Source of the DNA: Siphonobacter aquaeclarae
GTDB taxonomy: Bacteria > Bacteroidota > Bacteroidia > Cytophagales > Spirosomataceae
Reading direction: 5' to 3'
Assembly: GCF_900103285.1 (NCBI RefSeq)
Contig: NZ_FNGS01000010.1
Location: 124,001 to 188,000, forward strand
DNA: 64,000 nucleotides
Below the pieces are notes generated by a model. That model was given only the letters and a program-made list of their open reading frames with translations, was not told the origin of the DNA and did not search any database. Shown here piece after piece: positions 17,116 to 25,206 of the stretch. Position numbers and translations under genes: made by a program. Position 1 is the stretch's first letter; every line of letters begins with the position of its first letter.

Positions 17116-17550
17116 TCAGGCACGAAGCAGCCAGCGGCCGGATGGCAACGGCTCAAACTCGGCCAATTGGGAGACAAATATCCGTAATAGCTGGCGCTGG
17201 CTTTCGAGGAGTCGGCGCAGGCTGTCTGGAAGCTCGTCGTCGAGCGCCTCAGCATACAGCCGGAGCAGGTGCTGGTCGGTCCGGAAGCGGACATCCCGCT
17301 GGTAGTCGGCCGTCGCCGGCGCAGAAAGCCATTCACTGTCAGGCAGAAAATCCGGGGAGAAGGTTCCCCCGAAATTCCACAACTGATTAAGCAGCTGACT
17401 TTTATAGAGGCGGCTGCAGGTAATGCCCCGCATCAACAGCGGTTGGATCACCAGGCAGTCGGTGCGGCAAAGGAGCGATTGATAGACCCTGATACGGCCT
17501 TCATGGGCGTAGATCAGGACGGGTAACCGATGATTGAGGGACTGGATCAT
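17116..17550 (-). CDS. Hypothetical 144-residue protein
   Basis: A soluble alpha/beta-looking protein without signal peptide. The N-terminal half alternates strands and helices (LPVLIYAHEGRIRVYQSLL). The C-terminal half is two long amphipathic helices (HLLRLYAEALDDELPDSLRR and LESQRQLLRIFVSQLAEFE) of the kind seen in four-helix ferritin-like domains, but without a complete metal-binding set. It follows the Pro-rich gene by 19 bp on the same strand. No family recognised. Confidence 0.6.
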   Translation of the reverse strand: MIQSLNHRLPVLIYAHEGRIRVYQSLLCRTDCLVIQPLLMRGITCSRLYKSQLLNQLWNFGGTFSPDFLPDSEWLSAPATADYQRDVRFRTDQHLLRLYAEALDDELPDSLRRLLESQRQLLRIFVSQLAEFEPLPSGRWLLRA

Positions 17551-17569
17551 GGCGTGGTGGATTTATGTA

Positions 17570-17989
17570 CTACAAAGAGGCGGGATGGACGCGGTTATGC
17601 TGATCGTCTTCCGACAGGTTATTGGGAATCGTATCCTCATCTGCTCCTTCGAGCGGGCCGATTTCATCGGGTTTTACCGGCGGCTGTGCCGGGGTATCGG
17701 GCATAGGTGGCGTTTCCTCCGGCTGCGGAAGAGGCGGGGTTTCGTCGGGTTGCCGGGGAGGCTCGATGATGTCCGGATCGGTTGGCTTGACGCCGGGCTC
17801 TCCGGGCAGAGGGGGCGCTTCCGGCGGCGTTTTCGGCCCGACGGCATAATCTTCGTTTTTACGTGTTTCTTTCGGGTAGGAAGACTCGTCTCCCAGACCC
17901 AGCGGGCCTTCGTTTTCCCGCATGGATTTTTCGAGTTCGCGTTCCGATTGGTTCGCTTGCTTCCGGGTCGGAGTTGGATTCGTATTCAT
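17570..17989 (-). CDS. Proline/glutamate-rich, probably disordered protein
   Basis: Starting at MNTNPTPTRKQANQSERELE, this 139-residue frame has no predictable core. The first 45 residues are charged, and the rest is dominated by repeated short P-P-x-P and E-T-P-P segments (for example PDETPPLPQPEETPPMP). Such sequences are typical of linkers or surface-exposed stalks, but there is no signal peptide or anchor. The composition raises the chance that the frame is a compositional artefact. The defined start and the 19-bp distance to the next gene argue for a real gene. An upstream frame to 18082 exists. Confidence 0.5.
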   Translation of the reverse strand: MNTNPTPTRKQANQSERELEKSMRENEGPLGLGDESSYPKETRKNEDYAVGPKTPPEAPPLPGEPGVKPTDPDIIEPPRQPDETPPLPQPEETPPMPDTPAQPPVKPDEIGPLEGADEDTIPNNLSEDDQHNRVHPASL

Positions 17990-18150
17990 GGCATTCCGGG
18001 TAAATTGTATGCCTGAAAAGGGGAAAAGGACGTGCCACCATGAATGCGCCCCCGGTTCACCCGGATTGGGGAAAAAGAACATCAGAAAGCGCTCGGTTAT
18101 TCGGGCATTCTTTTTTAACTTTTCCTGACCGAACCAATCGTCGTATCACC

Positions 18151-18333
18151 ATGGAAGCGAAAAAGACCGTCGGGCATTTTCTGAAAGAAGTGGAACGAAA
18201 AAGTCAGGAACATCCGGTAGCGGAGGAGCGGGAGGAACTGGAACGCAAGCGAAAGGAAGACCCCGAATTCCGGAAACTGGCCGTCCAGGAAGAGCAGAAA
18301 GCACTGGAAGCGCAAAAGTTCGTAGGCAGTTGA
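18151..18333 (+). CDS. Small 60-residue charged helical protein
   Basis: The ORF MEAKKTVGHFLKEVERKSQE... is more than 40 percent Glu, Lys and Arg and should form one or two long charged helices (AEEREELERKRKEDPEF). It lacks a signal peptide and has no cysteines. It is divergent from the Pro-rich gene (161 bp between starts) and is closed by a good terminator, which supports expression. Function unknown. Confidence 0.6.
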   Translation: MEAKKTVGHFLKEVERKSQEHPVAEEREELERKRKEDPEFRKLAVQEEQKALEAQKFVGS

Positions 18334-18360
18334 CGAAGGCTCTTTTGGAACAGAACAAAC

Positions 18361-18395
18361 AAAACGCATCTAATCGATAGATTAGGTGCGTTTTT
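18361..18395. terminator. Intrinsic terminator
   Basis: The stem AAAACGCATCTAATC (18361-18375) pairs with GATTAGGTGCGTTTT (18380-18394) with one G-T pair and a short loop, followed by T. It ends the 60-residue charged protein gene. Confidence 0.85.
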
Positions 18396-18738
18396 ATTCT
18401 TGAAAAAATATAACAGGCTTCTTTCCCTGAAAAAACGGGGTGAAAGAGCGGGCATTTCAGTGAAAGAAGGTAGTGGAAAGCTGCCGGAATGGGATAACGG
18501 TCGAAGTGAAATGCTGTTTAATGTATTGATTATTAATCAGTTATTGTATTGAATTCCAACGCCAGCCAACAAAGTCTATCGCTCGTATTTTCAATTTCTA
18601 CGCCTCCGGAAAATGCCAGCGGCGAGAACTCTCCTCTGATAAAATCCGTTAACCATTCTATCTAATTTATAGACATTATCTAATTTTGCAGTCCCGTTCA
18701 TTCTGAATGGGTTAAAGTCTGGATTTTGGACGGATGCT
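18396..18738 (+). promoter_or_regulatory. Upstream region of the cys operon with -7 box
   Basis: The region is 343 bp long, with an exact TAnnTTTG match (TAATTTTG, 18681-18688) 50 bp before the cysH start. No good TTG element sits 19-21 bp further up, so an activator may be needed. A short A/T palindrome TGATTATTAATCA lies at 18527-18539. I looked for a SAM-type riboswitch ahead of the sulfur genes and did not see conserved elements. No ORF is supported. Confidence 0.5.
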
Positions 18739-19443
18739 ATGGACAACGAAGCACTAGTAGAGGAGTTAACGTCTTCCCTGGAAAAACTTTCCCCTGCCGA
18801 CGCGATCCGGCTGCTGACTCAACAGTTTCCCGGTCAGGTCGTTTTCTCCACTTCCCTCGGACAGGAAGACCAGGTCATCACGGATCTGATTTTCCGCAAT
18901 GAATTGCCGGTCCGGGTATTTACCCTGGACACGGGCCGTCTCTTTCAGGAAACCTATGACCTGATTGACGCGACAAGAGCCCGGTACAACCAATCCATCG
19001 AAACCTACTTCCCCGATACCGCTAAGGTCGAAGCCCTGGTGCGTGAGAAGGGAACCAACAGTTTCTACTATTCGGTGGAAAACCGGAAAGAGTGTTGCTT
19101 CATCCGCAAGATCGAACCTCTCCGCCGGGCCCTGCAGGGAGCGGCGATCTGGATCACCGGTCTGCGTGCCGAGCAGTCTGAAAACCGCTCGGATATGCCC
19201 ATGTTTGAGTGGGACAAAGGCAACGGGCTGATCAAATTTAATCCCCTGATTCACTGGACCTATGATGAGGTCCTTGCGTATCTTTCCGAAAACCGTGTAC
19301 CGGATAATCCGCTGCACCGGAAGGGTTTTGTGAGCATTGGATGTGCGCCCTGTACCCGGGCCATTGAACCCGGCGAGCACCCGCGCGCCGGCCGCTGGTG
19401 GTGGGAAGAGTCCAAGAAGGAATGCGGTCTGCACTCCGCCTAG
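18739..19443 (+). CDS. cysH: Assimilatory APS reductase (iron-sulfur type CysH)
   Basis: A 234-residue PP-loop-type reductase (STSLGQEDQVI at 37-47) that makes sulfite from activated sulfate. The two Cys pairs Cys119-Cys120 and Cys202-x2-Cys205 are the ligands of the [4Fe-4S] cluster that marks enzymes using APS directly. Cys229 in KKECGLH is the catalytic cysteine. This fits the operon, which encodes ATP sulfurylase (cysDN) but no APS kinase. It is the first gene of cysH-cysD-cysN. Confidence 0.92.
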   Translation: MDNEALVEELTSSLEKLSPADAIRLLTQQFPGQVVFSTSLGQEDQVITDLIFRNELPVRVFTLDTGRLFQETYDLIDATRARYNQSIETYFPDTAKVEALVREKGTNSFYYSVENRKECCFIRKIEPLRRALQGAAIWITGLRAEQSENRSDMPMFEWDKGNGLIKFNPLIHWTYDEVLAYLSENRVPDNPLHRKGFVSIGCAPCTRAIEPGEHPRAGRWWWEESKKECGLHSA

Positions 19444-19489
19444 TTGTTTTTACCGTCCGGCAGTATTGCCTGCCACTTACTTATTGAAT

Positions 19490-20431
19490 ATGAGTTCGTT
19501 TGGAGATAAATCCCTGATTCCTGCTTCTGCTCTGGAAAACCCTGTTTTCCCCCGTGAGCTTGAAGACGAAGCGATTTACATTATGCGCGAGGTGGCGGCT
19601 CAGTTTGAGCGTCCTGCCATCCTTTTTTCCGGTGGAAAAGATTCCATTACCCTGGTCCGCCTGGCCCAGAAGGCATTTTACCCCGGCAAGATTCCGTTCC
19701 CGTTGCTGCACGTTGATACCGGCCACAACTTCCCTGAGACGATCGACTACCGCGATTGGCTCGTCAACGAAGTAGGCGCTGATCTGATCGTCCGAACAGT
19801 ACAGGACTCCATCGATCAGGGAAAGGTAAAGGAGGAAACCGGCAAGTACGCTTCCCGGAATGCCCTCCAGACGGTTACCCTGCTCGACGCCATCGAAGAA
19901 TTCAAGTTTGACGCCTGTATCGGCGGCGGTCGCCGCGACGAAGAAAAAGCCCGCGCGAAAGAGCGGATTTTCAGCGTTCGGGACGACTTCGGTCAATGGG
20001 ATGCCAAACGCCAGCGCCCTGAACTGTTTGATATGCTCAACGGCCGTATTGCCGTCGGCGAAAACGTCCGGGTATTCCCCATCTCCAACTGGACGGAGCT
20101 GGATGTCTGGAATTACATCAAGGAAGAAGGAATTCCCCTGCCGTCGATCTACTTCTCGCACCGCCGGCCGGTGTTTGAGCGGGATGGTATGCTCTGGGCT
20201 GATTCCGTGTACATCAACAAGGACGAAGACGAGGTGCCCTACGAGGCAACGGTTCGTTTCCGTACTGTCGGCGATATGACCTGTACGGCGGCAGTGCTTT
20301 CGGAAGCGACCGAGCTCGACGACATCATCGGCGAAATCCTTTCAGCGGAAATTTCCGAGCGCGGCGCCCGTATGGACGACAAGCGTTCCGAAGCCGCCAT
20401 GGAAAAACGGAAGCAGCAGGGGTATTTTTAA
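19490..20431 (+). CDS. cysD: Sulfate adenylyltransferase subunit 2
   Basis: A 313-residue CysD, the catalytic subunit that forms APS from ATP and sulfate. The PP-loop FSGGKDS is at 46-52, HVDTGHNFPETIDYRD follows near residue 77, and the family's C-terminal arrangement (SERGARMDDKRSEAAMEKRK, then QQGYF) is intact. The open frame extends upstream into cysH, but the ATG at 19490 matches the family start, 46 bp after the cysH stop. Works as a complex with CysN. Confidence 0.95.
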   Translation: MSSFGDKSLIPASALENPVFPRELEDEAIYIMREVAAQFERPAILFSGGKDSITLVRLAQKAFYPGKIPFPLLHVDTGHNFPETIDYRDWLVNEVGADLIVRTVQDSIDQGKVKEETGKYASRNALQTVTLLDAIEEFKFDACIGGGRRDEEKARAKERIFSVRDDFGQWDAKRQRPELFDMLNGRIAVGENVRVFPISNWTELDVWNYIKEEGIPLPSIYFSHRRPVFERDGMLWADSVYINKDEDEVPYEATVRFRTVGDMTCTAAVLSEATELDDIIGEILSAEISERGARMDDKRSEAAMEKRKQQGYF

Positions 20432-20485
20432 ACGACAGCGGAAGGGTTTCCCTGAAACTGTCTTCCTGGAACGCAAACAAGCATT

Positions 20486-21739
20486 ATGGATATTTTACGA
20501 ATTGCAACGGCCGGGTCGGTTGACGACGGAAAAAGTACCCTGATCGGTCGCTTGCTGTACGAAACCCAATCGATTACCCGCGATAAACTGGAAGCGCTCG
20601 ACGCCGCCAGCAAGCGGAAAGGACTTGACTTCCTCGATCTGTCTCTCCTGACCGACGGCCTTATCGCCGAGCGGGAGCAGGGAATTACGATCGACGTAGC
20701 CCATATTTACTTCAGCACGCCCAAGCGGAAATACATCATTGCCGATACCCCGGGACACTTTGAGTATACCCGGAACATGGTTACGGGTTCATCCAATGCG
20801 AAGGTATCCCTGATCCTGGTCGACGCACGCCACGGCGTCGTTGAGCAAACCTTCCGGCACTTCTTCATCTCGGCGATGCTCCGCATTCCGAAGGTGATTG
20901 TCTGCGTCAACAAAATGGACCTCGTCGGATACAGCGAAGAACGCTTTAACCAGATCCGCGACGAGTTTCAGCGTATTGCCGATCAGATCCATTCAGACGG
21001 TCAGACGATCGACTTTATTCCGGTATCGTCGCTCTTCGGCGTGAATATTACGTCGAAGTCGGACGAGATGTCCTGGTATCCGGGAGACTCCCTCCTGCAT
21101 GCGCTGGAAAGCATCGAAACGCATACGTTGTGGGAAACATCCCGCCCGGCGCGCTTCCCGGTGCAGTACGTAATCCGCCCGAAAACCGAAGAATACCACG
21201 ATTACCGCGGGTATGCGGGTGTGGTGGCGAGCGGGTCGTTTTCGGTTGGGGATGAGGTGGTTGTCCTTCCCACAGGCCAGCGATCCAAAATTTCGACCAT
21301 CGAAAAATTTGATGAGCAGTTACAGAAAGTAAATGCCAGAGAATCCGTAGTATTGACACTGGAAAACGACGTTGACGTTTCCAGAGGTAACATGCTGGTG
21401 AAGCCAGGCGAGGAGCCGGTGCAGCGGAAAGAGATAACAGCCCAGGTATGCTGGCTGGACTATCAGGCGCTCCAGGCCGGCAAGACGTTGATCCTGCAAC
21501 ACGGAATCAACGACACCAAAGCGAAAGTGATCAGTGTCGATGAAATTGTGAATGTCCAGAGCCTCGAGCGGATTGCATCACCCGGGCAACTGAAATTAAA
21601 CGAAATAGGCTCGATCCGACTCAAAGTGGCAAAGCCGGTTTTCGCAGACATCTATGAGGAAAACCCGGCCAACGGTGCGTTCATCCTGGTGGATGAGTTT
21701 ACGCATGCAACCGTAGGCGTTGGGTTTGTAAATCACTGA
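20486..21739 (+). CDS. cysN: Sulfate adenylyltransferase subunit 1 (GTPase)
   Basis: A 417-residue translation-factor-like GTPase that drives APS synthesis by GTP hydrolysis. Motifs are the P-loop GSVDDGKS (10-17), switch II DTPGHFEYTRN, NKMD near residue 145, then EF-Tu-like beta-barrel domains. The C-terminus stops after the barrels, so there is no fused APS kinase (CysC), unlike the CysNC form of many bacteria. It is the last gene of the operon, with a terminator about 90 bp on. Confidence 0.95.
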   Translation: MDILRIATAGSVDDGKSTLIGRLLYETQSITRDKLEALDAASKRKGLDFLDLSLLTDGLIAEREQGITIDVAHIYFSTPKRKYIIADTPGHFEYTRNMVTGSSNAKVSLILVDARHGVVEQTFRHFFISAMLRIPKVIVCVNKMDLVGYSEERFNQIRDEFQRIADQIHSDGQTIDFIPVSSLFGVNITSKSDEMSWYPGDSLLHALESIETHTLWETSRPARFPVQYVIRPKTEEYHDYRGYAGVVASGSFSVGDEVVVLPTGQRSKISTIEKFDEQLQKVNARESVVLTLENDVDVSRGNMLVKPGEEPVQRKEITAQVCWLDYQALQAGKTLILQHGINDTKAKVISVDEIVNVQSLERIASPGQLKLNEIGSIRLKVAKPVFADIYEENPANGAFILVDEFTHATVGVGFVNH

Positions 21740-21830
21740 AATGGCACGAAAATCACTTTTGACCAAATGAACCTATGCAAGTCTAAGTACATAGATTTTA
21801 CATAGTGGTTAGGTGTTTAGTGTACATTAT

Positions 21831-21864
21831 AAAAAGCCCGTGATCCTTGATTCCGGGCTTTTTC
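21831..21864 (+). terminator. Terminator of the cys operon
   Basis: AAAAAGCCCG and CGGGCTTTTT form a stem around a 13-nt loop, followed by a T run. The 90 bp between the cysN stop and the stem hold nothing recognised. Confidence 0.85.
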
Positions 21865-21886
21865 ATTTGGGCAGTCGGTTGTCAGC

Positions 21887-22039
21887 GGTCGGCTATCGGC
21901 GATAAGCTTTAGGCAATAGGCGGGGTGGTGAGATATGCGGATTGACTATTGTTGTTTTGAAGAGCATACTGCCAATATCCTGAACCTGCTTCCAACTGCC
22001 TATAGCCTATTGCTTACGGCCTAAAGCCGATAGCCGACC
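21887..22039. repeat. Family B palindrome, copy B1
   Basis: Outer arms of 14 bp pair perfectly (GGTCGGCTATCGGC, 21887-21900, with 22026-22039). Inside them the words AAGCTTTAGGC and GCAATAGGC on the left meet GCCTATTGC and GGCCTAAA on the right, giving a second, imperfect pairing. About 85 nt of ordinary-looking sequence lies in the middle. It occupies the gap between the cys terminator and the VOC gene. Confidence 0.7.
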
Positions 22040-22153
22040 ACCGAAAGCCGCCGTCCCCGTGGTTTCGACAAGGCAATCCGTGATTCCGCCATTTCTCCGG
22101 CGCCTTCTTCCCTGCACCTTTGTACCATCAAATCACGAAAACAACACGACACC

Positions 22154-23092
22154 ATGGATACCAAGGTTTTAGGTCTGCACCACGTAACTGCCATCGCCGG
22201 AGATGCGAAACGCAACTACGATTTTTATACCAATGTACTGGGTATGCGGTTTGTGAAGAAGACGGTCAACTTCGACGATCCCCAGACATATCACTTTTAT
22301 TACGGAAACTATGACGCCGAACCGGGCACTATCTGGACCTTTTTCCCCTGGGGCAGCGCAATTCCGCAAGGCCGGAGAGGAACAGGCCAGGCAACGGAAG
22401 TAGGTTTTTCGGTACCGGAAGGCAGCCTCGATTTCTGGCTCAAACGCCTCGACCAGTACGGGGTTATCTACAACAAGCCGGCTACCAAATTCGGCGAAGA
22501 ATACCTGACCCTGCTCGACCCGGACGGCCTCAAACTTGAGCTGACCGTCGCCGGAACAAAAGACGAACGCAAAGGCAATCCTACTGAGGCCATTGGCGAC
22601 GATGCTGCGATCAAAGGATTTTCCGGTGTGACGCTGACGCTGAACAATATCCAGGCAACGGCCGAGATCCTGACCGATCTCCTCGATTACAAACTGGAAA
22701 TGGAGCATGTCAACCGGTACCGATTTGTCAACCCGAACAGCGCCACGGCCAATGTCATCGACCTCGTCGAAGTACCGGGCGAAAAAAGAGGACATGTAGC
22801 CGGCGGCAGCGTTCACCACGTCGCCTTCCGGGTGAAAGACGACGCCACTCAGCTGGCCTTGCGTGACAAACTGCTGTCGAAAGGCCTGAATGTCACCGAG
22901 CAGATTGACCGGAACTACTTCCACAGCCTGTATTTCCGGGAACCGGCAGGCGTTCTCTTCGAAATCGCAACGGACAACCCGGGCTTTACGGTAGACGAAA
23001 CCCTCGACGAGCTCGGCCATAACCTGAAACTGCCGCGGCAGTATGAAGGACACCGTGCCGAAATCGAAGCGGTACTTCCGAAGTTGTCTTAA
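22154..23092 (+). CDS. VOC-family ring-cleaving dioxygenase (MhqO/MhqA-like)
   Basis: A 312-residue protein of two duplicated glyoxalase/VOC modules (about 5-140 and 150-300). Likely metal ligands are a His in LGLHHVTAI near residue 9, a His in SVHHVAFRV near 220 and the Glu in GVLFEIATD near 270. This is the 2-His-1-carboxylate set of extradiol-type dioxygenases. Close relatives are annotated as hydroquinone- or catechol-type dioxygenases that detoxify quinones, so that role is inferred. It is a single gene with a strong terminator. Confidence 0.85.
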   Translation: MDTKVLGLHHVTAIAGDAKRNYDFYTNVLGMRFVKKTVNFDDPQTYHFYYGNYDAEPGTIWTFFPWGSAIPQGRRGTGQATEVGFSVPEGSLDFWLKRLDQYGVIYNKPATKFGEEYLTLLDPDGLKLELTVAGTKDERKGNPTEAIGDDAAIKGFSGVTLTLNNIQATAEILTDLLDYKLEMEHVNRYRFVNPNSATANVIDLVEVPGEKRGHVAGGSVHHVAFRVKDDATQLALRDKLLSKGLNVTEQIDRNYFHSLYFREPAGVLFEIATDNPGFTVDETLDELGHNLKLPRQYEGHRAEIEAVLPKLS

Positions 23093-23104
23093 CGGAAAGA
23101 AGAA

Positions 23105-23143
23105 AAATGGGGCAGCCTCCTGCAACGGGAGGCTGCCCCATTT
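23105..23143. terminator. Strong terminator after the dioxygenase gene
   Basis: Perfect 16-bp stem AAATGGGGCAGCCTCC / GGAGGCTGCCCCATTT with a 7-nt loop, followed by a weak T run. It is symmetrical enough to work from either side. Confidence 0.85.
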
Positions 23144-23165
23144 CGTATTGGTTTGCGGAGGAGTG

Positions 23166-23238
23166 TTTTTGTCTGTGAAGTCTGTGTCGTCTGTGAGCTG
23201 ACTTTTCACACAGACGACACAGACTTCACAGACAAAAA
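23166..23238. repeat. Family A palindrome, copy A2
   Basis: The best-formed copy: a 30-bp perfect inverted repeat (23166-23195 with 23209-23238) around a 13-nt loop. The arm runs TTTTT, then three TCTGTGnnG units. Relative to copy A3 the arm carries C instead of A in the second unit and G instead of T at its outer end, and the opposite arm carries the matching G and C. It lies after a separate terminator and 11 bp from the stop of the convergent cytochrome b5-like gene. Confidence 0.9.
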
Positions 23239-23249
23239 TTTCGGAAAGA

Positions 23250-23483
23250 TCAGGGGGCGAGTTTTCCGACGGGTTTGAAGCGCTCAAAAACACCTTCGGT
23301 ATGCGGGGCGTCGGCGAGTTCGTCGGTCAGATCCTGACCGGCCCAGTGCTCGTAGTGTTTGCCATTGCGCCAGAGGCGGGAGGCGGTAACATCGTAAATA
23401 ATGCCTTTGTAGGCGACCCAGATTTCGTCCCGGTCCTGTCCGTTGCGCAGAGCCAGTTGGGCTCTGGTGAAAAATTTATCCAT
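23250..23483 (-). CDS. Small stand-alone cytochrome b5-like heme-binding protein
   Basis: A 77-residue single domain of cytochrome b5 type: strand YKGIIYDVTASRLWRNG, then HYEHWAGQDLTDELADAPH with candidate heme ligands His46 (or His43) and His61. It lacks a signal peptide and membrane anchor, so it is probably a soluble cytoplasmic electron carrier or heme/steroid-binding-type domain. Partners are not visible. The plus-strand lipoprotein is divergent, 107 bp away. Confidence 0.82.
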   Translation of the reverse strand: MDKFFTRAQLALRNGQDRDEIWVAYKGIIYDVTASRLWRNGKHYEHWAGQDLTDELADAPHTEGVFERFKPVGKLAP

Positions 23484-23590
23484 GTATCGGTCGGCCCTTT
23501 TGCCAATGAAGCCGGAATTTTTTCGTTTTCCTTTTCGGTTGACGCAGCATTTGTTATTTCTGCTATTTTAGTGCAAAAAAGTGAACCCAT

Positions 23591-24043
23591 ATGAAGAAAC
23601 GTTTCCTGTATCATGGCTTTCTGGTCCTGCTGGTGCTGGTCTCGGGCTGCGGTAAGTCCAAAACGAAGCCGGTCTCTGAGATCATCCGGAAGGTCTGGAG
23701 CGTCAACATTGCGAAAGAAAACGGAACCACCGTTTACACCAAGGGTAGTTCCAGCAACATAAAATCCTACTATTCGAAATTCATTCTGGATCTCAGCAAT
23801 TCGGCCCAGCAAACGGTACGTCTGACCACGGTAGACGGTACACAGTTTGTCGGAAACTGGACGCTGACGAATGATAACAAACTGACGCTCAGTAACCTGA
23901 CGCCGGTGCCGAGTGGTACGACCGGAACCATCGAATACAACATTACGTCGACACCGACCGAAACGCAGCTGAACCTGACCAAGGTAACACCCGACCCGAA
24001 AACCGGCAATACAACGAACGATTACCAGCTCGTCAGTCCCTGA
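23591..24043 (+). CDS. Predicted lipoprotein, lipocalin-like size, unknown function
   Basis: A 150-residue protein with a lipoprotein signal (LVLVSGC, lipidated Cys near residue 20). The mature part is Thr/Ser/Asn-rich and beta-rich, with IIRKVWSVNIAKENG and TVDGTQFVGNWTLTNDNKLTL segments. These resemble the small lipocalin-type lipoproteins common in Bacteroidota (strand with a W, then a G-x-W pattern). Export beyond the periplasm is unclear. It is a single gene ending in the terminator that overlaps the thiL promoter. Confidence 0.75.
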   Translation: MKKRFLYHGFLVLLVLVSGCGKSKTKPVSEIIRKVWSVNIAKENGTTVYTKGSSSNIKSYYSKFILDLSNSAQQTVRLTTVDGTQFVGNWTLTNDNKLTLSNLTPVPSGTTGTIEYNITSTPTETQLNLTKVTPDPKTGNTTNDYQLVSP

Positions 24044-24050
24044 CCGGTCA

Positions 24051-24082
24051 TTGGGATTCAACGAATTAAGCCTCTACCTTTG
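24051..24082 (+). promoter_or_regulatory. thiL promoter inside the upstream terminator
   Basis: TTG (24051-24053) and TACCTTTG (24075-24082), spaced 21 bp, form an exact Bacteroidota-type promoter. The -7 box covers the terminator loop. Transcription would begin near 24088, inside the right arm of the hairpin, giving a leader of about 50 nt before the thiL ATG. Confidence 0.7.
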
Positions 24083-24097
24083 CAGAGGCTTTTTTTG
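24068..24097 (+). terminator. Terminator of the lipoprotein gene
   Basis: Stem AAGCCTCT (24068-24075) / AGAGGCTT (24084-24091) with an 8-nt loop, then TTTTTT. The loop and last stem base carry the -7 promoter box of thiL. Confidence 0.8.
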
Positions 24098-24136
24098 TGG
24101 CCGAAACTAACCGGCAGCACGCCGGGTTTTCAGGAA

Positions 24137-25174
24137 ATGGAAGATCGTACAGAACTCAATACGCTGGGAGAATTCGGACTTATCGAACGGATTGCTTCCC
24201 AGCAATCGTTTACCCATCCGCTGACCGTGCAGGGCATCGGAGACGACGCAGCCGTGATCGACGGTGGGAAAGAATACCTCCTCGTCTCGACCGAGCTCCT
24301 CGCTGAAGGCGTACATTTTGACCTGAGTTATGTTCCGCTGAAGCACCTTGGTTACAAGGCGGTCGTCGCCGGAATCTCCGATATTCTTGCGATGAATGGT
24401 ACGCCGCGGCAACTGACCGTCGGTATTGCCGTGAGTAACCGGTTTTCAATAGAAGCCATTGATACCTTGTATGCTGGTATTTACGCCGCCTGCAAGGAGT
24501 ACGAAGTGGAGCTTGTCGGCGGGGATACTACCAGCAGCCGCGCCGGCCTGGTACTGTCGGTGACAGCAATAGGAGGGGTTGAAAAGAGCAAAATCGTATA
24601 CCGGAAAGGTGCCTCGGCGCACGATATTATCTGCGTTTCCGGCGATCTCGGCGGCGCTTACCTTGGCCTGCAGGTACTGGAGCGGGAAAAAAGGGTATTC
24701 CTCGATGATCCTGAAAATCAGCCTGTTCTCGCTGGCCACGAATATGTACTCGAGCGCCAGCTGAAGCCGGAAGCACGGGTCGATATCATCCGGCAGCTGC
24801 GGGATCTTGGTATTGTTCCAACATCCATGATCGACATTTCGGATGGCCTGGCTTCCGATCTCCGGCAGTTGGCAAAGGCATCAGGGCTGGGTGTACGGGT
24901 TTTCGAAGAGCAGATTCCTATCCACCAGAAAAGCTACCTGACTGCCACCGAACTGAAACTCGGACCTTTTACAGCGGCGCTGAACGGCGGTGAGGATTAC
25001 GAATTGCTGTTTACAATCAAGCAGGAAGACTACCAGAAGATCCTCGATCATACGACGGATATCAGTTTCATCGGATTTGTTTCGCCGGATCCGGAAGAAG
25101 CGCTCTTCATTACGAAACAAAATGAAGCGATTCCGCTGGCGGCTCAGGGATGGGAACGGACTGATACGGAATAA
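24137..25174 (+). CDS. thiL: Thiamine-monophosphate kinase
   Basis: A 345-residue ThiL that phosphorylates thiamine monophosphate to the active cofactor. Typical parts are GIGDDAAVI near residue 34, the HFDLSYVPLKHLGYKAV segment, GDTTSSRAG near 135, SVTAIGG, and the C-terminal NGGEDYELLFT. The start at MEDRTELNTLGEFGLIERI fits the family, and an upstream frame from 24080 overlaps the promoter. It stands apart from other thiamine genes. Confidence 0.95.
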   Translation: MEDRTELNTLGEFGLIERIASQQSFTHPLTVQGIGDDAAVIDGGKEYLLVSTELLAEGVHFDLSYVPLKHLGYKAVVAGISDILAMNGTPRQLTVGIAVSNRFSIEAIDTLYAGIYAACKEYEVELVGGDTTSSRAGLVLSVTAIGGVEKSKIVYRKGASAHDIICVSGDLGGAYLGLQVLEREKRVFLDDPENQPVLAGHEYVLERQLKPEARVDIIRQLRDLGIVPTSMIDISDGLASDLRQLAKASGLGVRVFEEQIPIHQKSYLTATELKLGPFTAALNGGEDYELLFTIKQEDYQKILDHTTDISFIGFVSPDPEEALFITKQNEAIPLAAQGWERTDTE

Positions 25175-25206
25175 AAAAAGCCGCAACAGCGGCCATATTT
25201 TATACT

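Noticed and set aside
18396-18738. SAM-type riboswitch ahead of the cys operon
   Set aside because: None of the conserved core elements was visible; only a -7 box and a short A/T palindrome.
22169-23293. 374-codon minus-strand frame opposite the VOC dioxygenase
   Set aside because: It overlaps a clear enzyme gene, its terminator and palindrome A2, and shows no family features.
24051-24137. TPP riboswitch ahead of thiL
   Set aside because: The leader is only about 50 nt and lacks the conserved TPP-binding segments.
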